Shown here: piece by piece, positions 18,131-26,936 of the stretch | Position numbering within the stretch: the first letter of the stretch is position 1 | How the letters are laid out: every line of letters starts with the position of its first letter | Assembly (NCBI GenBank): GCA_018065265.1 | Contig: JAGHTP010000010.1 | Location: 39,738 to 103,737, forward strand | Direction: 5' to 3' | DNA: 64,000 nt | Origin: Candidatus Cryptobacteroides aphodequi | GTDB lineage: Bacteria; Bacteroidota; Bacteroidia; Bacteroidales; UBA932 | Made by a program: the position numbers and the translations under genes | The notes under the pieces: model-generated | The model's database searches: none | The model's input: the letters and a program-made list of their open reading frames with translations, nothing else | Told to the model about the DNA's origin: nothing

Positions 18131-19171
18131 ATGAACAAAGAAACTCTTTCAACCATAGCCAAACGCACAGGTTACTCTGTGACAACGGTCTCCCGCGTAA
18201 TAAGCGGCAATGCAGCCTCCCACAGAATACCTGAGAATACGGCCAAGGCTATAATGGACGAAGTCAAGCGGTGCAATTACACGCCCAGCGCAATAGCAAA
18301 AAGTTTGCGCACAAGCAAAAGCGGAACGATAGGTCTTATCCTTCCGTCTGTAGCAAATCCATATTTTGCGGAAATAGCAGGAGCCGTCATCGCTGAAGCA
18401 AAAGCAAAAGGATACTTCACCATTGTCCTTGACACAATGGAGCAAAAGAAAAATATGGAGGAATGCGCCAGGATACTTTATGGAAGACAGGTTGAGGGAA
18501 TGATAGTCATTCCGAGCGGAGATGACCCATCCTTGCTGGAGCGCCTTGATAGCCACCTTCCCATCGTGCTGATGGACAGGAGCTATGACTATTCCACGCT
18601 TTCGTATGTCACTACGAACAACTACGAAGGAGGATTAATGGGAACCCGACTTCTCATAAAGAGCGGCCATACAAGAATTGCCTGCATCCAGGGCGAAAAG
18701 GAAATGCCGGTCAGCGAAAGAGTCAAGGGGTACAGAGACGCAATGCGCGAGGCCGGGCTTGAGGAAAACATAAGCATTTCCGGGAATGAGTTCTCCGCTC
18801 ACTGCGGATACCTCGAGACAGCCCTGCTGCTTTCTTCCGAGGACCGGCCTACAGCCATATTTGCGCTTTCAAGCACAATTCTGCTTGGCGCTATGAAAGC
18901 AATCAAGGAGCATCAACTGATGATCCCCGATGACATTGCGCTTCTCTCCTTCGATGACAATCTGTATATGGACTACACCACACCTGTGATAACCCGTATC
19001 CGTCAGCCCTTGGAAGATATGGCCAAACTGGCCGTTAAAATACTGTTCGGCAGAATTGAAAACACCCTGACGGCATCTTCTCAACTCCGACTGAGCCCGT
19101 CCCTCATAACTGGAGAATCACACAAGACTTGTCATTCTCCAACTGAGCCTTCAGTTCTTCAAGGGAATTGA
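18131..19171 (+). CDS. LacI/PurR-family transcriptional regulator
   Basis: 346-residue DNA-binding repressor, divergent from the PUL. The frame stays open far upstream, but the start at 18131 is chosen because the helix-turn-helix begins there: TLSTIAKRTGYSVTTVSRVI (residues 5-24), then the hinge with YTPSAIAKSLRTSKSGTIGL. Residues about 62-330 form a periplasmic-binding-protein-like sensor domain (VANPYFAEIAGAV, SFDDNLYMDYTTPVITRI). LacI-type control of a SusCD locus is less common in Bacteroidales than hybrid two-component or ECF/anti-sigma control. The last 68 bases run antisense over the 3' end of ribF. Confidence 0.93.
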   Translation: MNKETLSTIAKRTGYSVTTVSRVISGNAASHRIPENTAKAIMDEVKRCNYTPSAIAKSLRTSKSGTIGLILPSVANPYFAEIAGAVIAEAKAKGYFTIVLDTMEQKKNMEECARILYGRQVEGMIVIPSGDDPSLLERLDSHLPIVLMDRSYDYSTLSYVTTNNYEGGLMGTRLLIKSGHTRIACIQGEKEMPVSERVKGYRDAMREAGLEENISISGNEFSAHCGYLETALLLSSEDRPTAIFALSSTILLGAMKAIKEHQLMIPDDIALLSFDDNLYMDYTTPVITRIRQPLEDMAKLAVKILFGRIENTLTASSQLRLSPSLITGESHKTCHSPTEPSVLQGN

Positions 19172-19964
19172 AGTGCATCTCGTCGCGAAGGCGCGAGAGG
19201 AAACGGACTTTGATGTCGAGTCCATAAATGTCTTCGTCGAAGCCGAGGATGTGCGATTCGACCTTTTCGGCCGGATCGATGTTGGTGAGTGCCCTGAAGC
19301 GGCCGGCCGAAGGGATCTCCACTTCGGTAAGATAGACCCCGCTCTGCGGAATGAGCAGCAGCGGCTCGCGCAGCTTGAGATTGGCTGTCGGAAAGCCGAT
19401 TGTGCGTCCCAGATGCTTGCCGCCCACGATGACACCCGACAACTCGTACGGCCGGCCCAGCATAGCGGCGGCAGCGCAAACGTCCCCTTCGCTCAAAGCC
19501 CTGCGTATGCGGGTTGACGAAACCGGGCTGTCCTCGTAAAGCATCGGAGGCACGACGACGATGCGCGGCATCCCTTCACGCCCGCTCAGGGGCAGAAGTT
19601 CATCGGGGCTGAGAAGGTCGCAACCCAGACGGTTGTCGTAGCCCAGCACGAGGGTCGTGGCCCCGTAATCGCGCACGAGCAGGTCGATATACTGCCTGGC
19701 ACGCAGTGAAGCGAAACCGCGGCTGAAAGGCATCACCTCAACCCTTGCGGCTCCGTAAGAAGAAAGCAGCGCAGTCTTTTCGCCCTGAGTGCCAAGCAGG
19801 CGCAGATCGCGCGCGCCATCCTGAAGGACAGCGCGCGGATGCGGCCAGAACGTGACGGCCAGAGACTCCTGTCCCGAAGCAGCAGCCTCAGCGGCCAGAA
19901 CTTCGAGCACAGCGCGGTGGCCCAGATGCACTCCGTCGAAAAAACCTGTTGCTACTACAGCCAT
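19104..19964 (-). CDS. ribF: Bifunctional riboflavin kinase / FAD synthetase
   Basis: Makes FMN from riboflavin and ATP and then adenylates it to FAD, in the cytoplasm. The N-terminal nucleotidyltransferase domain shows GFFDGVHLGHRAVL (residues 7-20) with the HxGH-type motif, and SSTRIRRAL near 150. The C-terminal flavokinase domain has GRTIGFPTANL (about 187) and DIKVRFLSRLRDEMHF near the end. At 286 residues it is slightly short because the start lies close to the first beta-strand. Its start overlaps the 3' end of the glucan phosphorylase gene by 10 bases, so it may be co-transcribed with the glycogen cluster. Confidence 0.95.
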   Translation of the reverse strand: MAVVATGFFDGVHLGHRAVLEVLAAEAAASGQESLAVTFWPHPRAVLQDGARDLRLLGTQGEKTALLSSYGAARVEVMPFSRGFASLRARQYIDLLVRDYGATTLVLGYDNRLGCDLLSPDELLPLSGREGMPRIVVVPPMLYEDSPVSSTRIRRALSEGDVCAAAAMLGRPYELSGVIVGGKHLGRTIGFPTANLKLREPLLLIPQSGVYLTEVEIPSAGRFRALTNIDPAEKVESHILGFDEDIYGLDIKVRFLSRLRDEMHFNSLEELKAQLENDKSCVILQL

Positions 19965-22501
19965 TTTACGATAGGCAGATCCTGACGGTGAGGCAGCATA
20001 GCGTTCTTCGGATATACGCGGGTTCCCACCTGATACATACCGGTACGCTCGGGAAGAACCGAAACGCTGTACTTGGCTATGCCGTTCTCGAACGACTCGA
20101 GCTTATAGTCCCATACCTCCTGGATATGCAGATGACCACGGCGGTCGGAGGTGGTGAAGAGCATCTCCACTGCAACATCCTCGGCCTTGAGTCCGGCGAG
20201 GTCGAGTTCAACCTCGCTGCGGAGCTCGTTCTTCTGCGAAAGCGTGTACGAAGCCTCGGGCTGCGAGAACGAAACGACACGGATGTTATTCCAGGCCTCG
20301 CGCACCTGGGCCTTCCAGGCTGCAATCTCACGGGCCTTGGCGGCACCATCGGCATTGAGGATGGCAAAGCGCTCCGCCTGAGGCAGATAGAACCTCTCGC
20401 AATAGTCGGTAAGCATCCTGTTCGTGGTGAAGTTGGACGCCACCTTCGCGATGGTATTCTTGATATAGCCGATCCACTTCGCGCTGCGGCCGGTCTTGGG
20501 ATCGGTGTCGTAGTACGAGGGAGCAATCTCGTTCTCGATTATCTGATAGATGGTGGCGGAATCAAGTTCGTTCTGATATCCGTTGTCCTCGTAGGTCTGT
20601 TCGAGAGGCAGGGCCCAGCCGCAGCCTTCCTTGTAGCCCTCAACCCACCATCCGTCAAGCACGGAGAAGTGCATTACGCCGTTCATCGAAGCCTTTTCGC
20701 CCGATGTTCCGGACGCCTCCTGCGGGCGGGTAGGGTTGTTGAGCCATACATCCACGCCCTGCACGAGCCTCTTGGCGAGAGTGATGTCGTAACCGGGCAC
20801 GAAGACGATCTTGCCGATGAAACGGGGATCCTTGCTGATTTCAACTATCTGGCGGATGAGGTCCTGTCCCATTCCGTCGGCGGGATGAGCCTTGCCGGCG
20901 AAGATGAACTGGACGGGGCGCGCGGGATTGTTGACAATGGCGTCGAGCCTGTCGAGGTCGCGGAAGAGGAGAGTTGCCCTCTTGTAGGTGGCAAAACGCC
21001 TTGCAAAACCTATGGTGAGCACGTCGTCACGCAGAGTTTTCTTGATGGTAACGACCTCGCGGGGAGAATAGTGCGAACTCAACGCAGGATCGCTCAGGCG
21101 CTCCTTCACGGCGTTCATCAATTCTGTCTTGACGTACTTGCGTGTATCCCAGATGTCCTCATCGGACACATTGTAAATACCGTCGAAGCAGGACTTGTCG
21201 TAGTGATGGGTCTTGAACGCATCGCCGAACGCCTTCCCCTGAAGGGCCTTCCATTCCTTCGAAGCCCAGGTGGAGTAGTGCACACCGTTGGTGACATAGC
21301 TGACATAAAGCTCCTCGGGCAGATAGCCCGGATACATAGGAGCGAAAATGTCCTGGCTGACCTTTCCGTGCAGCATCGAAACGCCGTTGACGTTCTGGCT
21401 CATATTGGCGGCAAGGATGCTCATCGAGAAGCGCTCGTTCTTGTCATAGACATTCAGTTTACCAAGGCCGAGAAGAGTGTTCCAGTCGATGCCGAAGCGC
21501 TCGGGATAGTGGCCGAGATAGTGCTGGAGCATTCCTTCATCGAAGGCGTCGTGGCCTGCGGGAACGGGAGTATGCGTAGTGAAGAGGCCCGAAGCACGTA
21601 CGAGCTCCATTGCCTCGCTGAAAGCCATCTTGCCTTCGGTCATATACTCGCGGAGTCTCTCGAGGCCTGCGAATGCGGCGTGGCCTTCGTTATAGTGGTA
21701 AATGGTGGGGTTGAGTCCGAGTACCCTCAGGGCCCTTACGCCACCTATTCCGAGCAGAATCTCCTGTTTGAGACGGTTCTCCCAGTCGCCACCGTAAAGC
21801 TGGTGGGTTATCTGACGGTCAGCATCGGAATTGGCCTCATAGTCGGTATCGAGCAGATACAGGTCGGTCCTTCCGACAGCCACTTTCCAGATGCGGGCGC
21901 GGAGTTCGCGTCCGGGGAGGGTGACATAAGTCGTAAGCCACTGTCCGTCTTCGCCGAGAACGGGTTCAGCGGGAATCTTGAGGAAGTCCTGCGCCTCGTA
22001 TTCGGCCACCTGGTTGCCTGCGGGAGTAAGTTTCTGGGTGAAGTAGCCGTAGCGGTACAGAAGACCCACTGCGACGAGGTTCACGTTCATATCGGAAGTC
22101 TCCTTGAGATAGTCTCCCGCAAGAATTCCAAGACCGCCGGAATAGATCTTCAGCGAACTGTCAAGACCGTATTCCATACAGAAATATCCGACGGAGGGCT
22201 CTGTCCTCTCACTCTTGAGAGCCATATACGAATTGAAGTCGTCCATCACGGCCTTCAGGCGTTCAAGGAAATCCTGATTCTTTGCCAGCTGGTTGTAGCG
22301 CTTGAGGCTCACCTGGTCGAGGATGACCATAGGATTGTGGCCGGAACGGTGCCAGAGGTCGGCGTCAACCGACTTGAAGAGCGCCTTGGCATTGTCGTTC
22401 CAGCACCACCAGAGGTTCTTGCAAAGGGTTTCGAGCCCGCTCAGGGCTTCGGGGAGATGACGCGTCACACGGACGCTTTTCCAGGATGGTGTATCTGCCA
22501 T
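19955..22501 (-). CDS. glgP: Alpha-glucan (glycogen) phosphorylase
   Basis: Releases glucose-1-phosphate from glycogen or maltodextrins with a PLP cofactor. 848 residues, the short archaeal/bacterial GT35 type with an N-terminal DUF3417-like region (ETLCKNLWWCWND around 28-40). Conserved motifs include GYFCMEYGLDSSLKIYSGG (near 104), HYNEGHAAF (near 275), NGVHYSTW (near 395) and the PLP-lysine region EASGTSGEKASMNG (near 620). It is the degradative end of a contiguous glycogen module shared with GH57, GT4, debranching and branching enzymes. Confidence 0.95.
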   Translation of the reverse strand: MADTPSWKSVRVTRHLPEALSGLETLCKNLWWCWNDNAKALFKSVDADLWHRSGHNPMVILDQVSLKRYNQLAKNQDFLERLKAVMDDFNSYMALKSERTEPSVGYFCMEYGLDSSLKIYSGGLGILAGDYLKETSDMNVNLVAVGLLYRYGYFTQKLTPAGNQVAEYEAQDFLKIPAEPVLGEDGQWLTTYVTLPGRELRARIWKVAVGRTDLYLLDTDYEANSDADRQITHQLYGGDWENRLKQEILLGIGGVRALRVLGLNPTIYHYNEGHAAFAGLERLREYMTEGKMAFSEAMELVRASGLFTTHTPVPAGHDAFDEGMLQHYLGHYPERFGIDWNTLLGLGKLNVYDKNERFSMSILAANMSQNVNGVSMLHGKVSQDIFAPMYPGYLPEELYVSYVTNGVHYSTWASKEWKALQGKAFGDAFKTHHYDKSCFDGIYNVSDEDIWDTRKYVKTELMNAVKERLSDPALSSHYSPREVVTIKKTLRDDVLTIGFARRFATYKRATLLFRDLDRLDAIVNNPARPVQFIFAGKAHPADGMGQDLIRQIVEISKDPRFIGKIVFVPGYDITLAKRLVQGVDVWLNNPTRPQEASGTSGEKASMNGVMHFSVLDGWWVEGYKEGCGWALPLEQTYEDNGYQNELDSATIYQIIENEIAPSYYDTDPKTGRSAKWIGYIKNTIAKVASNFTTNRMLTDYCERFYLPQAERFAILNADGAAKAREIAAWKAQVREAWNNIRVVSFSQPEASYTLSQKNELRSEVELDLAGLKAEDVAVEMLFTTSDRRGHLHIQEVWDYKLESFENGIAKYSVSVLPERTGMYQVGTRVYPKNAMLPHRQDLPIVKWL

Positions 22502-22507
22502 ATTGTA

Positions 22508-23698
22508 TTATCTGCTTGAATATTTGTCGTTTACACGTATTATGAAGTCGCTCAGGACGTTCATATAGTTGATGAATGCCTCGTAGGGCGTGTTGTACGG
22601 GTTGAAATATTTGTGCATATCGCCGTCCGAGAAGAACTTGGTGCACATATAATAGAAGTGGTCGCTCTCCTGAAGATGTCCGTAGTCGGCCCAGAGTATG
22701 GGGTCGTTGAGAATGGCGAGCTTCTCTTCGAGCCTGTATATCTTATTGAACGCCTCGCTCTGGAGTTCGTTTCCAAGCCAGGCCGAAAGGTCACGCTCCT
22801 CGTCAGCCCACGAGATGGCGTTGGGAACGGAAAGTTCCGAAACGGCTTCGAGCGAAGATGCAGCCTGCGCGGGGGTGACGAAGTTCATACCCTTTGCGAG
22901 AACGGCGCCGGGGAGCGCCTTCATAAAATCGAATATGCCGCTGTCGGCGTCCTGATGCTCGCCAAAAGTCTCATAATCCATAAACAGGTTCACGATGTCG
23001 CCTTCGGCATCGTCAAGCCACTGAGCGAACTTGTCGGCGGTAAGGGGCCACTCGTTCCAGCCGCGGTCCGAAAAACGGAAAGCCATATCGTCACTGAGCT
23101 TGTAGTTGCGCAGGAGCAGTTTCTGCTCGGGGGCGATATCGTTGGAATAGACGTAGTTAGGCGAGCGCCATCCCATAATGTGGCGGGCGCCTTCGGTAAG
23201 CATCGTATTGAAGCCGAGCGACTGAACCTTGGCTCCGATGGTATCGGAATAGACGAGCTCGGTATTCCTGAATGTGACCGGAGTCACGCCGAAATGATCC
23301 ACGATCGCAGCCTTGTGCTTGGCGACCTGGTGCTCGAATTCGGCCTCGCTGCCAAGAGCGGCAAGCGAGTGATAATATGTCTCGCAGAGGAATTCCACCT
23401 GACCTGTGGCGGCAAGCGCGCGGAAACTTTCTATCACCTCCGGAGCATAGCGGTCGAACTGCTCCAGAGCCGAACCCGATATGCTGAAGGCCACCTTGAA
23501 AGCACCTTTGCCGGCCTCTATCTGCCGCAGGAGCAGCTCGTTCATCGGGAGGTAGCACTTGGTGGCTATCCTCTTGAGGATGGTCCTGTTGGCGAAATCG
23601 TCATAATAATGGGAGTCCTTGCCGATATCGAAGAAACGGTAAAGCCTCAACCTTGTGGGCTGATGTACCTGGAAGTACATACAAATCTGTTTTCCCAT
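22508..23698 (-). CDS. GH57 family glycoside hydrolase (alpha-amylase-like)
   Basis: Cytoplasmic enzyme of 396 residues acting on alpha-glucans. The GH57 catalytic nucleophile is Glu147 in FRNTELVYSD and the acid/base is Asp241 in FMDYETFGEH; the early MYFQVHQPTRLR block (7-18) is also diagnostic. No signal peptide is present. The gene lies 4 bases from the GT4 gene and 6 bases from glgP. The order debranching enzyme, GT4, GH57 is a known conserved arrangement in Bacteroidales. Family members include amylases and branching enzymes; with a GH13 branching enzyme also in the cluster an amylase or glucan-remodelling role is more likely. Confidence 0.93.
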   Translation of the reverse strand: MGKQICMYFQVHQPTRLRLYRFFDIGKDSHYYDDFANRTILKRIATKCYLPMNELLLRQIEAGKGAFKVAFSISGSALEQFDRYAPEVIESFRALAATGQVEFLCETYYHSLAALGSEAEFEHQVAKHKAAIVDHFGVTPVTFRNTELVYSDTIGAKVQSLGFNTMLTEGARHIMGWRSPNYVYSNDIAPEQKLLLRNYKLSDDMAFRFSDRGWNEWPLTADKFAQWLDDAEGDIVNLFMDYETFGEHQDADSGIFDFMKALPGAVLAKGMNFVTPAQAASSLEAVSELSVPNAISWADEERDLSAWLGNELQSEAFNKIYRLEEKLAILNDPILWADYGHLQESDHFYYMCTKFFSDGDMHKYFNPYNTPYEAFINYMNVLSDFIIRVNDKYSSR

Positions 23699-23702
23699 AT
23701 CC

Positions 23703-24992
23703 TTACTTTATTACTGATTCGTAAACCTTTTTCAATTTTGCCGTAGCGTGGTCCCATTTGAGGGCATTCACTTCCTCGAGACCCTGCGCAGCGGCGAATT
23801 CCGAGAGAGCCGGGTAGTTGAGCAGCGCGTAGATATCGTCCGCCATTGCATCCACGTCCCAGAAATCGACCTTGAACGCATACTTGAGCACCTCGGCCGC
23901 ACCACTCTGGTTGGAGATGATGGAAGGCACGTTCGAGCGCATCGCCTCAAGGGGCGAAATGCCGAAAGGCTCGCTCACGGAAGGCATAATGTAGACGTCG
24001 CTCAGAGCGAACATCTTCTGAACCTCGCCGCCACGCAGGAATCCGGTGAAATGGAATCTGTCGGCTATGCCCAGACGTGCCACCTGCCTGATGGCGCGGT
24101 TCATCATATCACCGCTGCCGGCCATCACGAAACGCACGTTGGGCGTACGCTTGAGTACCTTGGCAGCAGCATCGATGAAGTATTCGGGGCCCTTCTGGAA
24201 AGTGATTCGGCCAAGGAATGTGACGACCTTGTCCTTCACTCCCCTCTCGACATCGAGATTCTCGCGGCCCGAGAAATCGACTGCGTTATGAACGGCAACC
24301 ACCTTGTCGGGCGAGATGCCGTACTTGTTTATGACTATGTTGCGGGTAAGTTCCGAAACGGCAACCACCTTGTCGGCGGCTTCCATTCCACGCTTCTCGA
24401 TTGCAAATACGCGGCTGTCGACCATATCGTCGGTTCCGCGGTCGAACGAGGTGGCGTGAACGTGAACTACAAGCGGCTTGCCGGTAAGTTCCTTGGCAGC
24501 GATTCCGGCAAGATAGGTAAGCCAGTCGTGTGCGTGGATAACGTCGAACTCTGAGCTGTGCTGCATTGCAATCGTACCGCCCACCTGGGCGTAGCGGCTC
24601 ACCTCTTCGAGGAGGTTGGCGCCATACTTGCCCGAGAACTTGAACTTCTGGCCGAAGCCCACCGTGGTCTCGGTGCGCTGTTCGCGCTTCATCTTCTCTA
24701 TGGCCTCGAAGTACTCTTCAGGCTCTACGTAGGGGACGATGTTGGAATCGACGTGTATGAACTTGACCTTGTCGAGGAACTCGTCCACGGTGCTGCTCAC
24801 GTTGCGCACAGCCACGTCGCTGGCGTTGATGATAGTGGTGCAGGACTGGTCTTCGTCTCCGCTGGCGGAAGGCATCACGAAGATGGTCTCAACGCCGTTG
24901 TGCGCGAGGCCTTCGACTATACCCTTGCAGGCGGTGCCCAGACCTCCGGCAATGTGGGGAGGAAACTCCCAACCGAACATCAGCACTCTCAT
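23703..24992 (-). CDS. GT4-family glycosyltransferase, probable glycogen synthase
   Basis: 429-residue GT-B glycosyltransferase expected to elongate alpha-1,4-glucan from a nucleotide-glucose donor. The N-terminus MRVLMFGWEFPPHIAGGLGT matches the synthase-like group that starts with a Gly-rich acceptor loop. The donor-binding domain shows VVTFLGRITFQKGPEYFIDA (near 238) and the E-x7-E motif in SEPFGISPLEAM (near 335). The start overlaps the debranching enzyme stop as ATGA. Position inside the glycogen cluster, not the sequence alone, supports glycogen synthesis as its job. Confidence 0.88.
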   Translation of the reverse strand: MRVLMFGWEFPPHIAGGLGTACKGIVEGLAHNGVETIFVMPSASGDEDQSCTTIINASDVAVRNVSSTVDEFLDKVKFIHVDSNIVPYVEPEEYFEAIEKMKREQRTETTVGFGQKFKFSGKYGANLLEEVSRYAQVGGTIAMQHSSEFDVIHAHDWLTYLAGIAAKELTGKPLVVHVHATSFDRGTDDMVDSRVFAIEKRGMEAADKVVAVSELTRNIVINKYGISPDKVVAVHNAVDFSGRENLDVERGVKDKVVTFLGRITFQKGPEYFIDAAAKVLKRTPNVRFVMAGSGDMMNRAIRQVARLGIADRFHFTGFLRGGEVQKMFALSDVYIMPSVSEPFGISPLEAMRSNVPSIISNQSGAAEVLKYAFKVDFWDVDAMADDIYALLNYPALSEFAAAQGLEEVNALKWDHATAKLKKVYESVIK

Positions 24993-26929
24993 ATCCTGTC
25001 CTCCTTGTATTTGTCAAGCAGATGGTCGGCGACCAGAAGCGCCGCCGTGCTCAGAGCCGATGAAATGGCTCCGTGGGCCTCGTGCGGGGGATCGCCGTCG
25101 TAAAGTTCCGAGAATGCGCCGACACCGTGCTTGCCGAGGTCTTCGAAGAAACCTTCGGTAAGCCACTCGGCCTTCTTCCAGAATGACTGGCCCTTCACGC
25201 GGAAGGCAACGTCGATATACTGTTCCAGAAGGAAGGTATGCGCACAACCGTTATGATAGGCGAGGTCGCGTTCTATCTGCGAACCTTCGTAAACTCCCTT
25301 GTATTTGATGTCGCGCGGCGAGAGGGTCCTTATGCCGCGGGCAGTCACCAGTTCGCCGTCGATGACACGCAGGATCAGCGGGTGCAGTTCCTCCTCTACC
25401 GGAGAATACTTTACCCAGAGGGCATAGAGCTGATTGGGGCGGACTTCCATATTGCGGCCGTTCGCGTCAACGTAGTCGGCCAGATAGCCGGCCCGTTCGT
25501 CGAAGAAGGTGGGCGTGAAGTTCTCTCGTACGAGTTCCGCGATGGCGGACCACTTCTTTTCGAAGCCGCCGGCCTTGGAACCGTACTTGCGCTCCATCTC
25601 GAGGGCGAAGCAGATGGTATTGTACCACAGCGCGTTGGTCTCGACCTGGTAACCGGCCCGTTCGGTAACCGCACGACCGCCTATGTAGGCGTTCATCCAG
25701 CTCAGCGCGACTCCGTCCATCTGAGCCCAGAGCAGGCCGTTGGGCTGCATTGCGACCTCGCGGCGTTCGCCGGGCAGATAGCTGTCGAGTATGTTCTTGA
25801 TGACGTGTCCGTATTTCTTCCAGACCGCGGCCTCGGATGCGCCGTAGTCGATGTATGCCTGCAGGGTGCTGGCCATATAGAGCGGAGCCTCCACCTGGGT
25901 TGTACGCCTTGTCAGACGTTCCTGCTCGTCGGCGATGAGGTTGTCCAGTATCTCCTCGAACTGGGCGGGGCTGTGCAGGCCGTACAGGGTCAGGCCGGGA
26001 AGGGCCTCGAGCGTCTCGCGCAGAAGGCCGCTGTACAGCCACGAATAGCCGGCTTCGATCTTACGGCGGCCGTTATGGTTCGTGACGAGGGTCGAAGCGC
26101 AGGCCTCGAGCTGGTCGTGATGTCCTTCGATGCGGGGCATCGTGGCAAGGGCGGCATTGTACTCGCGGGTGAACGAAGCGGGGCGTTCTTCAACCTTGCC
26201 TACCGAGAGGATGACCGAACCTTTGGTGCCGAGTTCGAGTTCGAACCAGCCGGGCATCAGCAGGTCTTCGCGGCAGTCGAATCCGCGCCTGTACTCGTCG
26301 CTGTAGGTAATGTTCATATTCCAGCAGGGAGCGTGATGATACTCCGACTTGCGGGAAAGCTGGAGGAACAGGTTGGGGAAACCGGCATACTCGCGGTACG
26401 AGACTCCGCCTTCCGCCTCGTCGAAAGAGGTGTTCGCAGCGTCGTTGCGATGCGTAAGGTCGTGGATATTGCGGAACGCTATCAGAGGTTTGAGCTGGAG
26501 CTTCACCTTTGCGGGAGCCTCCAGAAGTTCATACTTGATGAACAGCCTGTCCTTGTCGCGGCAGAGGAGAAGGGACTTCCTGAACACGACCTGCCCCACC
26601 TTGTAGGTTATGCAGGGCACCGGGTCGGCTTCGTAGTCCACAACATACTTGTGGCCACGGGGCTCATAGATGTCTCCGTAGCAATGGATGCCCAGGTTGA
26701 ACTGTTTCCCGTCCACCACAAGTGTCTCGTCGACAGAGGAGAGGAGCAGGAAGCGGTCACCCCCGAAGCGGTCGAGCGTCACGGCGAAAAGGCCGTGGTA
26801 GCGGCGCGTGTTGCAGGTCACGATGGACGTGTTGCAATAAGCTCCGGTACGCCCGGCGCAGATGATCTCGCGCTTAAGCGAGTAAGCGAGATTCACCAGT
26901 TCCGATTTGTTGAACTTCAGAAATGCCAT
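24989..26929 (-). CDS. Glycogen debranching enzyme (amylo-alpha-1,6-glucosidase)
   Basis: Hydrolyses alpha-1,6 branch points of glycogen; 646 residues. The N-terminal GDE_N-type domain contains RTGAYCNTSIVTCNTRRYHG (about 27-46). The C-terminal (alpha/alpha)6 barrel has GYSWLYSGLLRETLEALPGL and NGLLWAQMDGVALSWMNAYIGG, matching the GH133-like amyloglucosidase part with acidic residues at the catalytic positions, and ends with AYHNGCAHTFLLEQYIDVAF. It lies 7 bases downstream of glgB. Confidence 0.93.
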   Translation of the reverse strand: MAFLKFNKSELVNLAYSLKREIICAGRTGAYCNTSIVTCNTRRYHGLFAVTLDRFGGDRFLLLSSVDETLVVDGKQFNLGIHCYGDIYEPRGHKYVVDYEADPVPCITYKVGQVVFRKSLLLCRDKDRLFIKYELLEAPAKVKLQLKPLIAFRNIHDLTHRNDAANTSFDEAEGGVSYREYAGFPNLFLQLSRKSEYHHAPCWNMNITYSDEYRRGFDCREDLLMPGWFELELGTKGSVILSVGKVEERPASFTREYNAALATMPRIEGHHDQLEACASTLVTNHNGRRKIEAGYSWLYSGLLRETLEALPGLTLYGLHSPAQFEEILDNLIADEQERLTRRTTQVEAPLYMASTLQAYIDYGASEAAVWKKYGHVIKNILDSYLPGERREVAMQPNGLLWAQMDGVALSWMNAYIGGRAVTERAGYQVETNALWYNTICFALEMERKYGSKAGGFEKKWSAIAELVRENFTPTFFDERAGYLADYVDANGRNMEVRPNQLYALWVKYSPVEEELHPLILRVIDGELVTARGIRTLSPRDIKYKGVYEGSQIERDLAYHNGCAHTFLLEQYIDVAFRVKGQSFWKKAEWLTEGFFEDLGKHGVGAFSELYDGDPPHEAHGAISSALSTAALLVADHLLDKYKEDRI

Positions 26930-26936
26930 ATTTCTA

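Noticed and set aside
19949-22519. Very long plus-strand frame opposite glgP (856 codons)
   Set aside because: An antisense shadow caused by codon bias of the phosphorylase gene; composition and lack of motifs show no real protein. The same applies to the long plus-strand frames at 25238-27067, 27567-29069 and 45160-46563.
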